From Marchantia polymorpha subsp. ruderalis (taxonomy: Eukaryota > Streptophyta > Marchantiopsida > Marchantiales > Marchantiaceae), in contig AP031351.1 of the NCBI GenBank assembly GCA_037833965.1, forward strand, positions 8,072,501 to 8,136,500: a stretch of DNA of 64,000 nucleotides, written 5' to 3'. A program made the translations under genes and the position numbers. Below the pieces are notes generated by a model, which did not search any database, had not been told where the DNA came from, and saw nothing but the letters and a program-made list of their open reading frames with translations. Shown piece after piece: positions 42,171 to 54,475 of this stretch (the first letter of the stretch is position 1; each line of letters starts with the position of its first letter).

Positions 42171-44246
42171 ACTGTATCATTCATTTGTAGACTTATGTTG
42201 AATTGGATAGAATCAGTAAGAAGATTTTTTTTGATTTTTTAGATTGTCTGTAAACAATGATGCCTGCCTAATTTCATTCTGTATGTGTGCCTAATATACT
42301 TATATTAGGCACAAATAGGCATATGTCTAACGTACAGAGGCCTAGTCATCAACTTTGATTCAAAAAATTAGCGAAGTATTTCTTCACAACAAGTCATTGA
42401 TGCAGCGGAATGGAATAAAGCTTTTCAGCAAATTCATTCAAACTCTTGGGATCAAGAGTAGGTTTAGAAGACCGTACTGTTATACTATTATCAAAAAAAT
42501 TGAGGATTCTCCATAAGCTCCTTTGTCAATTATGCTTACTTCATACTCAAAAAAGCTCGTTTCTTGGACTTCATCAAATCTATGTAGAACCTTGTCAATA
42601 AAATCCGACTTTGGAGATATAAAGACTTAGTCAACTGATCTCATACTCCGCTTGCAATCAAAATCAAACCATCTATTGCAAGCAAAACTCCTAGCTCTTT
42701 GATTCTTCTGCTGCAAAAAAAACTGAGAAACAGTTATTCACTAGCTGTATGTGGATCATTTGACTCTTAAATAATATGGGAAGTTGGGTTCGCACTTGTT
42801 GCTAACCCCATTAGCAACAAGTCAGATAATTTTATTGCTATCCTTGGATGAATCACTTAGTCCACATACAACTTGGGTGCAATTTAGTACTAACACTTGG
42901 CCACTATTATATTATTATGGGCTTCTTCGGATTGACATCTGCACAGGGGTGTCGTTACAACTGCCATGTGTCATATGATACTCGTCGATCCAACTTCCTA
43001 CGGCTAGGTGATGCATCTCATAGCGCTGATAATTCTTGGCAAACCCACGGATTTGAGTTTTGTCAGCATCATGTCAGCTACTAATGAGTAAAACTGAATG
43101 TAATCTATCGCTGGCCGCCCCGCCCATATCAGCAATACAACATTAGTTGGGCCTGTGATATCTCAAGAGCTCGATTTCATAGTGCAACACCTACTGGGGA
43201 TATTTCAAACATGCCAGAAGATCCCATGATTGAAAATTTCTTTGATACTCATAGCTCACTGGCTGGACCACGCGTGGTATGAGGCCATCCATTATCAAGA
43301 ACATCCACTTGGTTGCAAATGTGCAGTTTTCCAGACAACTTTGAAATACAATATTCACATCGGTGACTCTGGTGAGGGATTGGAAGTGTTCTGCTTCTCG
43401 ACTTGGCCCCTTTATCCTGGGCTATAAGGATAGACGATCTCCCCGCATATGGATGGCGATCTCAGAAGTACCGACCATTTGAGAATCATGGAACTCACAC
43501 ATATAGTCTCCACATACACTGTGACACAAAGCATTATCTGGCGATGAGGTGGAAGGAACCGCTGGAAACTTTGAGGTGAGTGGAGATTATGATAATTTCA
43601 AAGCCTAAAATCGACTGCACATGGGTTAAGCCGGTTTCCCGGTAATTGGCTGCTGAAGCGCTCTCGTTGCTCTAGTCAACGGAATTCATTCGTTATGCTC
43701 GTCACCGCATTACGCTGTGCGCTATGTTGGTGTCCAACGAGCATTGTCAACGCATGTAGACCAATACACGGACTCCACCAGCACCCTGAACGGTAACATT
43801 TTAGATAAACACGTCTGAGAATTTCAACATTGTGAGAACACTGCTCTTGTGACAAACACATGAGTATTCTATCCAGCAAAGCTCCAAACCATCTTATACA
43901 CAAGTTCGTGAAAGGATAAGAAGAGAAAATACAGCACAAGATATTTTCTGCGAGAGAAAAACTTAATGCAAGAAGGAACATCGCCATGGGTTGATATAAT
44001 CGAAGCTAACGTAAGTACAAAGTGATGACTAAACCTTACAATCTGAGATTCTACCTGATTTGAATGGCGAGTGTGTGGTAAGAATTGGTGATTTCAGCAC
44101 GACATCATCCTTCTTAGTACATATATGAGCTTCATGCTCAGTGTCGAGTGAGTGCATTTGTGCTGTGAATACTTCCCATGCAGAAACATAAATACGGCAA
44201 AACTTGATAATTGACTTCGATAAGGGGCACTTGTGGTCAAATGGTC
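42171..44246. other. Intergenic DNA between the nested transposons and the RLSB gene
   Basis: A 12-bp-arm inverted repeat lies at about 42287-42312 (GTGCCTAATATA). Frames at 42784-43084 and 43230-43427 (containing HPLGCKCAVFQTTLKYN) and on the minus strand at 43676-43987 are open but unrecognised and without clear splice sites. Part of 43.7-44.25 kb is probably the 3' UTR of the minus-strand RLSB gene. Confidence 0.4.
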
Positions 44247-47200
44247 CTACTGCTCGTTGTTAGGTTGACCCAACTCCCCAGAATCTGTCTCCTCTCCGAA
44301 ATGAAGCCAATCACGATTTGCTATCTCATTCTCAATCATCTCTACTTCGCTAATATTGTCCTCCTCCTGATCAACCTCGGTTAAGCTACTACGATATCGT
44401 GATGCCATTTCAGCCGCTTCACTGAAAACTCTCTGCAAAAAGAGACACGATGGCACAAATTAAATTCAGAAACGAGGGCAGGCATGACATTTACCATATA
44501 CGCAACTCAAGCATTGTCGAATATGCTATTCTTGAAATCTCAACTTACAGGGTTAGTTATAAACTTAAAACAAGGAATCAGAACATTCTTAGGATTGGAA
44601 AGTACTGATATGACCAAAAAATGGAAGCTTCTCATCCACACTGAACACGAAAATCATCCAACAAAACGCTTACAGACAGTTTTTCTGCTTGTTGAAATAA
44701 GCATATTACCTGCTTGTCTTCAAGAATAAGACCTTTGCTGCTCTCTAAATCAGCTGTGCTGCAATTGACGTAAACAAAAACGATGTAAAAGAGCAGATCG
44801 AATAACAATTATAACTGAAACCGGAGGTGAAACTCGATGCAAATTAAAACCAATTTACATCGGTAATCTCCATGGAAATCTCTGGATTTTACGAGACATG
44901 AATGAACCGAACGCGAGCCAGTATTTGGTCCACCCAGCCAAATTGTAAATCAAGTGAATAGTTACCTTAAAGCGATCCTGTGTGGGATGGGGGACTTCAC
45001 CACCATCACTTTAACTTCCTCGTTTACTGAAAATATTTCTTCTAAATCCTTCACCCTGGAGCGGGACACATTCGATATATGTACCATACCGCTGCAAGAA
45101 GGTAGATGCAGATGTGTCAGTTGCAAATAATATGCGTAGAGGCACTTGGAAAAGGCTACAAGCTTACGGCCGAGGTCAGCTGTCTATACATCCGTCAGTT
45201 TGAAACTTTTAAATTAATATGGAAGGCAGAAAAAAAGAGCCATTTTCCGTCCATATATCATTGGTTCAATGGGATGGTGTACACAGATCTCTGCATCTAC
45301 GCCCTTTCGCTTTCTGTTTTTCACCCACAATATGTCGTCTTTTCGTCTAATAAACTCATCTATAGCTTTCCCTTTCAATCTAATTTATTTGCAAGTGACA
45401 CAACCTTGAGTGGAGACTTTTCAATCATGTAGATCGACAGCAATCTTTCGTGTTGCCTTGACCACCAAGTACAAGGAAAATGAACCATTCAGTTGATCAG
45501 TTGATGTTTAGCATTAAATTAGATTCGGAGAACAGATATCTCTTGAAAGAAAACCAATTCTCGTCTTACCGTAATGATGTACCAGTCAAGCTCACTTCCA
45601 CTCCAAAAGGGAAGATTTTGTTTACTATCCCATCGTGTAACGAACCTGGGCCAAGGTTTTTCCATCCCTGAAACCAGATCATACATCAAACAGTTGTGGA
45701 AACTCCGCTGTTGGCATTTATACCATACTCAAAACAATGACGAAATTTGGACCACACGACTTACAAGTGTATCCATCGCACGAAATTACCAAAACAACGA
45801 GAGCTTGCAGATTCTCTTACCCATGCTCGCTTCTCGCTGATTATCAACTTCCCACTTTCTTCATCAACTTCTGTAATTAGGACCTGCACACGTTCTCCGA
45901 CCTACACAGGCAGAAATGCTTAATTGTTATCAATAAAGGGCCATACAAATCGCTTATTGAAGAAGGATGGCCAAACCAGTTTGCACTGACCTAGTTTGAA
46001 CATCATTACCAACCTAGGTCAGTGCAACATAGCACATCAGCGAGGAGAAAACAATATAAGGTAAAGAGGACGAATAAAAGATGCCTGAAGATCCGACTCA
46101 TCAATAAAACTAAATTGTAAGCAACTATCTGCTAATCCAGAGTTCTCGAACTTCATAACTTCCACAGTAGCCCTGTTCTTTTACCCAACCCAGCTGTTAA
46201 ATGAATCAACCTAAAGAGTCATCTTTAAATTCCATGTTCCTCTTGATTGTTCTAAGCCCTCGTGCTTCATGCCAAACCAGACAAACAGCAGCACTCCTGG
46301 ACCTAAACCTGCTAATTACCATCGCAATATGGCTTGATACACTACCAGGACACACGTACGATATTACGAGGTTGTAACAATGAATCCGAGTTTCACAAAC
46401 ATTGAGACTTGAATCAAGGCATTCTTCAGCGTCACTAGTAATCCTACTCACCCGAGACTTGAGCGCACCAGTCCCCATTGACCTCTTTAGAAACTGGTTG
46501 AGGGGTAGAAAAGCTCGTAGTCCCTACAAGAAGCGAAATTCGAATAGTTGTATGAATACAAATGTCAGATGGATTGACGTACAGAGGAGCGACTTGATTG
46601 AAAATCGATCAAAGGTTGTACATACTGGATCCAAAAAATACATTATTCTCTTACATAAAAACATATAGTACCTCAATTTTCGTAAGAACTCCACCAGAAT
46701 TCCATTCGAGTATTTGCACCTCAAAGGGCTCGTTCTGTTTTTTAATCTGCAACCGAAGTTGATATGAAGTCTCTGTCAGGCTCGGTCATAAGTTCATGAG
46801 GTAGTCTGCACTAAGTTGTGAGGTAAACGTAACTTCCCTGGAAGCAAGGTAGATTTCCATACCTGTCGAACACGTTCCCAGGCTACAGGAATCGAAACCT
46901 TTCTCGAGGAAAGTATAGGCCTCCCGCTCAGAGTTACACCCTGCACTTTCAACCTTAAAACTGTGCCAACTTCGACGATTGGAGCCCTGGCTGCCGGAAG
47001 ACAAAAAACTTCTTCATCACGCACGAGTCGGAATCGGCCTACAGGGAAATCCTGCGTTGCACCTCCCTCTACAGCATTCATCTCCCAGAAGAGTTCATCT
47101 GACCGGAATAGGTCCACAGGGTAAACATCCTTCGTGAGCATGCGTCCAAGTTGTTGAGCACCGACATCCACGTCGAGCTTGTAATCGTTCCCAGAAACGA

Positions 47201-48021
47201 TCACCCCCATAACTTCATCTCCGACTTTCGGTACGTAGTACTCGAAGTCACTAGCTTCCTCGATCTGGGATGATTGAGAGTGATGCGCAGTAAGCCCAAA
47301 CCTGGTTGCAAAATCGGCCTTTTCTGCTTCTGGCAGCGGTTTCCTTACTCCCAGAGATCCTCTCTTCTTTCTCTTGGAAGGCTGGTTTTGGACATCTGAG
47401 AAGAAGGATATCTCGTCATCAGCTGGCCATGCCTGCTCATCATCTACATCGCTTGCTTCCTGAGAGGTTACATATTGCGAGGAGATGCCGTTTAAGTCTG
47501 CAATTGATCCAGGTTGATCATCAGTGTCTGACTCCGAATCGTCCTCATCCTTACTCCTCCCTTCCCACACTTCGTCCTCTACAGATCTCGGAAGGCTGCT
47601 AGCTGACAACGGCTGCTGTGTGCCTATTCTTGTGCTTGATTGAACAAAAAAGGAGTATGATGATGCACTGTGCAATTGACAATAGTTCGATTTCCCGTGG
47701 CGATTGAGAAAATTTGCAAACGTACTGACTTCTTGTATTTGCCGCCTAGAATGTAACAGTCTGCCTTGTGTTTGTTCGGCCTGATGAAATGAGCATGAAG
47801 GTGAATGCTTCGAGAGAATTCCCAACACGTCCTCCGCTTTACTTCTCCGGCTCCATATCCTATCTTTAAGACGAGGCACTGTGCCCACGGGAAATGCACA
47901 ATTGTTCACTGTATGAATAAATTTATGAGATAATTCGTTCAGCTGCCTGCGAATTCACACCAAAATAAGTCAGCCCCCGTGGTATCAATTGCCACCACAT
48001 TAGAGCAACCGTCGGGGCCAT
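44247..48021 (-). CDS. RLSB: Plastid S1-domain RNA-binding protein, RLSB/PDE338 type; 9 exons
   Basis: Homologues of this protein (maize RLSB, Arabidopsis PDE338) are chloroplast proteins that bind rbcL mRNA and aid its expression. Exons in transcript order: 47961-48021 (tentative), 46863-47908, 46672-46746, 46452-46523, 45821-45901, 45570-45667, 44966-45091, 44710-44758, 44247-44432; all junctions keep frame, total 597 residues. Three S1-type units: about 246-360 (VPKVGDEVMGVIVSGN), 370-442 (EWNSGGVLTKIEGLRAFLPL) and 446-519 (GIVNKIFPFGVEV ... GMVHISNVSRSRVKDLEE). The end has ADLESSKGLILEDKQ, VFSEAAEMASRYR and DWLHF, all diagnostic of this subfamily. Residues 110-180 are acidic, then a KRKKR patch. 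The first exon (MAPTVALMWWQL) is chosen because the large exon lacks any early ATG; it implies a 52-nt intron, unusually short, so the real 5' end may differ. Confidence 0.87.
45981..46027. repeat. 14-bp inverted repeat in an RLSB intron
   Basis: Arms 45981-45994 (TTGCACTGACCTAG) and 46014-46027 match perfectly around a 19-base loop, in the intron between the exons ending at 46452 and starting at 45901. It could fold in the pre-mRNA or mark a tiny mobile element. Confidence 0.8.
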
Positions 48022-49780
48022 AAGGCGAAAGCATTGCAAATTCCACAACACGGACTCGATCTGTGATACAGCAAAATTCGCCCGACTGGACAGACTGGAC
48101 GGACCACAGCTCCGACGTCTAATCAAAGACCCAGCACGAGCTTGCTGCTCAAGGACGCAATCAAATCAAAGACAATCGTCTGCGAGTCCAGGAACGCACG
48201 ACAGAGTAGAATTGCTGGAGCAGACATTCGCTCCCGAGTGAATTTCACATCGAGCCAGCGACGGGCTTTGCATTCCCATCATGGCGCCAGCCTTCTCTTC
48301 TCAGACGAAAAGCCTTCCACTCGGCACACGAATTGCTGAAGGATCGCTCACTCGGCTACGCACGACCTCTGCGGCCACATTTCCCTGCCGAATGGGTCAT
48401 CCTCGTCCCATGGATTCCAAGCCCAAATCTGCCTTCCATGCCCCGTCCACGAACTCCAGTACACGAAGTCCAGTACACAGAACAGGCTCCCACCGGCGAC
48501 TGTTACCCGTGACCATCAGGTGCCGCGATCGGTACCTATCCTCCCTGTCCGATGCTTTACTCTCCTTCCCCCCACCCCACTCTTCTTTCCCCTTCGCTCC
48601 CGTTCGTTTCCGTTCGTTCGTTCCCCTTCCCTGTCGCTCTCGGTAAGTGTGCTTTAGAAAACGCTTACGCGCACGTTCACGTCGTCACATCATCCCCGGG
48701 GGTGGGGAGGGGTTGGAAAGAACGGCATGCGAGGGTTAGGGTTTTGCGTGATGCGGATTCCACGTCCAGATTCCTCACGTACTTTATAATTCGCCGATCG
48801 ATAAATGCGTCGCGCTGCATGCGTGCGTGCATGTGATCAGCAGAGGAAGAGCCTTTGGAGAAGGAAGAGAGTTCATCAACATGAGATGAGAGGATTGGAC
48901 AGTTGCGTTCTCTCCAATCCATAGGCGGAGCACGTTTGTAATGCTCAGAAATGAGAAATTGGCACCATTATTTCCATCGTAACGAGGCCGAAGAAGAAGA
49001 ATTGAATTAGATTAAGTTAAAATTGGATTGAATTGAACGGTCCAGAACTCTGAGAACCGTCCCAGCGCTCCAGCCAACTCCAAGGCAACCGGCAGAGATA
49101 CGGTATATTTTCTTCGCATTGTCTCGAAACTTGCAGATCTTAATGGCGAGTTGTGACAATCGAATGTGGAGGAGTATCAGCGATGGAGGGCCCCTCACTA
49201 ACGTAGATGGGGTACTCGTCTTTGGACATGTGGAAGAATATATCGCTGGAGAACACTTACATGTAAGGATGCTCTAGAGATGCAATATCATAGAGAACTT
49301 CAGGAATACCCACACTATTAGTAAAAGAGCTCTAGCGCGAGATTATAATGATAGTGAATGAACTGCCAAAAGGTGTGGAACAAGCCGAAGCAATTTTAAA
49401 CTAAACTCTAAATAATTTAGAGATAACTACGCGTTGCTACTGGAGTTGAGTTGTATACAGAAATCCAACAAAATCTGATAGATTTTTCTAGTTATATAAA
49501 GAACCTTCTTCTTTATTTTAGTCAAATGATGAAAATTCCACTGCAAGAAGAGTAAAATACACACCGCCTCCGAAGTGAGAAAGTCGAACCTGACTAGCCA
49601 AATTTAAGTTTTTATTACATGATAAAACCTACCAAAACTAACTAGATGAAAATACCTCTAATGGGATGTGTATGTACCCATCTAACCTTATCACCTTGAA
49701 ATGTTTAGATATCTCATTTTGAGCCCAATGACTCAAGAACTCAACCAGATTATCCACATGACTGAGACTCGCATGAGCCA
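48022..49780. promoter_or_regulatory. RLSB upstream region, then intergenic DNA
   Basis: The first 700 bases are GC-rich and contain pyrimidine-rich runs (CTTTCCCCTTCGCTCCCGTT near 48590) typical of plant leaders or promoters. Overlapping plus-strand frames (48142-48836) and a minus-strand frame (48677-48922) are compositional. From about 49200 the DNA is AT-rich, with no feature seen until the LINE fragment. Confidence 0.35.
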
Positions 49781-50080
49781 CCATTATTGGTACCTTGCCG
49801 AAGAGTAGAAGTCAGCTCCGTTCCAAGATGTCAAAGGAATCCAATGCATCATGTACACAGAGATATCAAGAAGACAATATAAAATTGTGGTAGCAAAAGC
49901 CAAGGCGTCTGCACGGTAAAAAAAAACATGAATCAATGATTCAAGTACTACTTGGTCGCAGCAGCTATAGTTTTCAAACATTGTTGAATGCGCGACATGT
50001 TGCCATTGGTTGACGGCAATCGCACGATGATAAAAGCTCCACAAGAAGGCCGCTTCCTTGCGGGGATCACGAATCAGAGG

Positions 50081-50372
50081 CACTAGTGCTCTCCAATTCA
50101 CACTAATAGGCAAGCTAAGTGTTTGTCGCTGATGATGCCAATGGCAGCCATGGCTAGCCGTGTAGACGTATAGTGACTCACCGTTACTTCAAGTCCAGCT
50201 TCCATGCGGGGGACCATGGATCCAGACCTTGGATCAATTGGGGACGAAGTTCATAGTCACTAGTGCTCTCCACTTCACACTAATAGACAAGCTAAGTGTA
50301 TGTTGCCGATGACGCCAATGGCAGCCATGGCTAGTCGTGTAGGCGTAGAATGACTCATTGTTCCTCCAAGTC
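50081..50372. repeat. Direct duplication, about 115 bp at a 177-bp period
   Basis: CACTAGTGCTCTCC starts at 50081 and again at 50258; both copies continue through CAATGGCAGCCATGGCTAG with some substitutions. The second copy ends just before the target duplication of the miniature element (50377). The repeat lies in LINE-derived DNA. Confidence 0.82.
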
Positions 50373-50386
50373 CAACGATCTGGATC

Positions 50387-51004
50387 GAGAGATTTGCTTG
50401 ATGGGATCCTTGCGGAAAGTAATTTGCTTGATGGGACCCCTCAGGTTTAGTTTTACCCGATGGGACCCCAACGACGGTGTGCCGTCGGACATAGTTCTTG
50501 TAACTACGATTACTACTAGTTACAATGCGAGAATTACAATCAGAGATCAATCTCTGATTATAATTTCTGGTGGATTATCACGGGGACAAAGATCGATTTT
50601 GCTCGAAGTGCAATTAGTTGTGCTTCAATTCTTCCGATCGTAAAGATTCACGAATTTCTCTGTTGCCTCCCACCTGCACACTCCTTCCGTAACCCTGCGT
50701 GGTCCGAGCTCAAGTCTCGCGATCACCCATTTGTGGCGAACAAATAAACTCCGGATGAACAATTCTTTGCTCGTCTACTTGGAGAGTGCCGGGATACAGA
50801 ATGACAACATAAAAACAAGTGAGTGTGATGGAGTGCGAAGTCCACTCTGTCTGCGGGTGCGGTGGACTCGTTGCACTCTCTCTAGTTGTTATTAGAACAT
50901 GGGTGACGGTGCATCGTTCATGGGGTCCCATCGGGTAAAATGAAACCTGAAGAGTCCCATCAAGCAAATTACTTTCCGCAGGGGTCCCATCAAGCAAATC
51001 TCTC
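50387..51004 (+). mobile_element. Mutator-like miniature inverted-repeat element, copy 2
   Basis: The 618-bp element is flanked by a perfect 10-bp duplication GATCTGGATC (50377-50386 and 51005-51014). The terminal inverted repeats are about 84 bases (50387-50470 and 50922-51004), starting GAGAGATTTGCTTGATGGGA, with a second TTTGCTTGATGGGAC unit inside each. The interior matches the copy at 30769-31414 over its full length but in inverse orientation. It has no coding capacity for a transposase, so it must depend on an enzyme encoded elsewhere. Confidence 0.88.
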
Positions 51005-52560
51005 GATCTGGATCAAAAGTAAAACGATCAATGGATGTCACATACCTGAGCATGGATTAAGCTCGCTCTGCGGCCAGCGGATCCATTGTAATGATCCGAG
51101 TGCGAGCACACTGGACATTGTGAATGTCGATGGAAAGGCATTAGCGACCGAAATTGAGTAATCATCATGAAGGTACTGTGAGTTACTTATATCAAAATGC
51201 TTCTATGATCGTGTGATATCGTACTGCAAAACTCTCAAGACATCTAAAAGAGTATCAAAGTTTCACCCACAAACTCATTAGCATAGATCCCAAGACATTT
51301 TCCTAGGACCGATTCGAACTGTGTGCGGTGATCGATGATCTTCCATTCCACATGGATCTTGGATTGAAACAATTGTATTTGGCTTCTTTCTGATTTTTGT
51401 AGTTCATATCGGAGTTGTAGCTCTTGCCATGGCAATAATTGCATGGTATTCAAAAGTCAAAGCTCATGGAGACATCGTAATCCTCTACTTATCAATTGGC
51501 GAGCTCGAAGTACGCTAAAATCAAAGTTACTAACGAAGAAATGTGTTGTTCATTAAAGCAAAGTGATTTGGATTTCCTCGAATGTAGTCGGAGATTTAAC
51601 ATCCACCAATGAGCTAAATAAACTCCAGGCTTGTATAAGCCTGTTCCAAAGAGGGGAATGTTGAAAATTTAGTCAAGAGTATACATTGCAAACTACGTGG
51701 CCAAGATGCCAATCCATGTGGCATAAGACCATGCAATCAATGTCGTAGTAAAATATGAAGTGGGGACGTATCGGGACTTTTCCATAAGTGCTGCGAGTGA
51801 CTCATCCGGATCAATGATGTACAATCCTCAAATGCGTTTTCTTACACAACAGTCATCCCAACTAACACGAGCCCCTGCATTTTCTTTCGAACCGGCCCAC
51901 ATATGTTGATGCCTAGAATTGTTGTTGATATGCCCCAAATGCTAAGAAAGTACCAAAGCGTAGAAACAAGTACGGAGTTAACCACCACTAACCGGAAATC
52001 AAGTGAGAGGTGGACCAAAGACCAATACTCAAGTTTGGCTTTGATCTTCTTGGCGAGAATTGTGTCCACATTCATCTTCGTCAAGGAAACACCAAATGAT
52101 GTACTCAGCGATTTAGATAAAGTCCAGGAGGAACAATCATGCATCCAAAAGACTAAAGCCAGTAGGGAGTAGGGAATAGACCACATTTTTTCCGATTGAT
52201 GGTTAGTCCAAGGTTGCAAGACCAAACTACGTGAGGAGAGTGGAAACTGCACTGAGAAAATGCTATGCAACAAATAAAGAAATTGTTGCATCGTAGTCAA
52301 ATTGAGTAAGAAGTTGATGTGAGGAATTGTCAAGAAGCTGGATGCCCCGAAGCCTTCCAATCTCCAGCGTGTGTAGAGAATCAATCGCAAGAGCTTCTGA
52401 CACCAGGAGAAATAAATATGGAGCTAATGGGCAGCCTTGTGGCACTCAAAATAGCAAAATTTCCCGTATTGAGACCATATATAAAGAAGCTTAGGACATT
52501 AAAAGTCGGATGGAGTATTAAATAAAGGAAGTTGCACAAACTATTTCAACTTTAAGTTTT

Positions 52561-54475
52561 TTTGTATGGCTAAAAGAGCCTTGGCAATCCATCTCACCAA
52601 ATTCTCTGAAAAATGTATTTGTGGTAAAAAATAATGGCATCAGTCATTCGGGAAACATGATGGAAGATGGAGTATTCAGTAAGTTTCACAAGCATCTGTT
52701 TGGGAAAAAGAGCTTACTTTTTTTTCCATGTAGATGAAAACAGTGTAATATTTGTAACCGTGGAATACTTTGAAGATGATTGAAGGGAATCTGGACGATG
52801 AAATTGATTATAACATTTTAATATCTCAAAGATAGTCTCGAAATTTGAAAAGACATTGAAAAAGCTGATTTTATGATCTTAAAAAGCTGTTTTGAATCCC
52901 TTCAAACTAAATGATATTATCTTCCAAACTTACACCACATGCCAATCAATCCATGACATGTTTAACTAAATAGATATGATCCCTACTTTTTCTGGAATAA
53001 ATGAGTAGTCAATCGGGGTGCGTGTTCAAAACGCCACAGGATTAATTTGACCTCGATGTATATGACTCTGTCACAAAGAAGGGCTATTTTCTAGATGGTT
53101 CTTATTCATGACAGCTAACAAAATCTACAAACAGCAAGTTCTCCTTTGGCAGGCTTGGACACTTTCACCACCGGCTCTTTGGGTACGTTACCGAGTTTTG
53201 TGAGACTGCAAATCTCCTAAAAAGTACACGTGCTGGAAATGGGTCATCATGAAGTAAACAAGATCTATTGTAGAGCTTGAAAGGATCAATGACGTCAAGG
53301 TCAACTCAACTCCATGGAGTGGGGAATTGCACACGAACCGAAAGCCACATCAAAACTACATAAGATGCGGACGTAGGACTCAGGATCAGTAGAGCAAGAC
53401 GAAGCAGTACACTTTCTCCGACACATTCGCTGTCGGGATGAGGTTTGAGGCCTCGGTCAGTAGCAAATACAAGAGAAGTACAATCTTCGGATCTAGGACC
53501 TTTTTCTCTTGCAATGCACTCTTGTCAAAAATTGTCTGGAATGCAGAACATTGGAAAGGATCGAAGGCTAGATGTAAGCTTTTCTTATACGATCCATGTG
53601 TTCCGATTAACCAGACTGTCATCACATCCAGACTCATTCGATGAAAAAAACAGAAAATGGTAAAAGCGCTGCAACACACCAGAACTGCACGAAACTTACA
53701 TCGTTTGGTTTGTGAGTTTTTGAAAACACTTGGCAGTGACATCAACCATTATCAAGATTATCAGAAACAACACACCTAAGCAAGAAGTGCTGCAGCACAC
53801 CAAACGGCTGAAAAAACTGTCTTTCTCACCATTCCAGCGAGCAAACGTTGATCTGAACCATACACGGGTATTGTAAGACAAAGCACCTAGACATGAGCTG
53901 CATCCACGAGACGTGAAGGCTGACAAGAGACCTGACAACAGACTGGAGAAATTGATAAGGATCAGAATAAACAACCCTCCCGAACTCTTAATGACTGCGT
54001 TCCCTCGTCGCGCTCCTCCAAAGATGTAACCAAAGATCAGGAAAAACAAGCAGCTCCTTCGACAGTACAGCCAATGATATGATTTCCAACTGATTGCAGT
54101 TTAGAACACAGTCTCGCTTTTGCTTTTTTGCCTTGTTCAAATGCTACTGATGGCCAGGAAAACGCAAACCCCAAGTTCTTGTATAATTCAAATCCACCCT
54201 GAATATGCTTCAAGTGAAGACTTCAAGGCTTAAATTATGAGTCCTGGAGTCGTACTAAACGATATACTCACGTCAACATCTAAACGCGCGAGATCTCACA
54301 GCAGCGTGGGCCTTTAGGCGAAAACGTTCACCCAGTCCAAGAGGACAAAGACATATATGTCGATGACAAAATTGCGTCCTTCACTTTCTGCTGATAAGTG
54401 ATGTGAAAAGAACTGTCTACTTGCACAACTCGCGATCTGATTGCCCATAGCCAAAGATATATATTCTCCCAGTAA
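52561..54475. other. Intergenic DNA and QCR8 3' flank, no gene seen
   Basis: Minus-strand frames at 53386-53745 and 53696-54049 encode hydrophobic stretches but show no family resemblance and overlap each other. The last few hundred bases before 54476 are probably the QCR8 3' UTR. Confidence 0.4.

Larger units (their letters stand above)
49780..52560 (-). mobile_element. Decayed LINE fragment, interrupted by a Mutator-like miniature element
   Basis: Read on the minus strand: MPQGCPLAPYLFLLVSEAL (52445 downward) is the reverse-transcriptase QGxPLSP block, followed by QLLTQFDYDATISLF where families have FADD; then DTILAKKIKAKLEYW, VVNSVLVSTLWYFLSIW (51842-52390), then further downstream ELQKSERSQIQLFQSKIH (51244-51453), and last a zinc-binding tail ESLIHVFFYRADALA near 49860-49950. 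This is the order of plant LINE ORF2. It is frameshifted and lacks the endonuclease part. The miniature element at 50387-51004 splits it, so the LINE is older. A 177-base direct duplication lies in its 3' part. Confidence 0.75.

Noticed and set aside
48281-48836. Plus-strand frames upstream of the RLSB-type gene as a divergent gene
   Set aside because: Pro/Ser/Arg-rich translation of pyrimidine-rich promoter DNA, with no domain.
53696-54049. Hydrophobic 117-codon minus-strand frame that could suggest a membrane protein
   Set aside because: Overlaps another open frame, no family motif, and lies in the probable 3' flank of QCR8.
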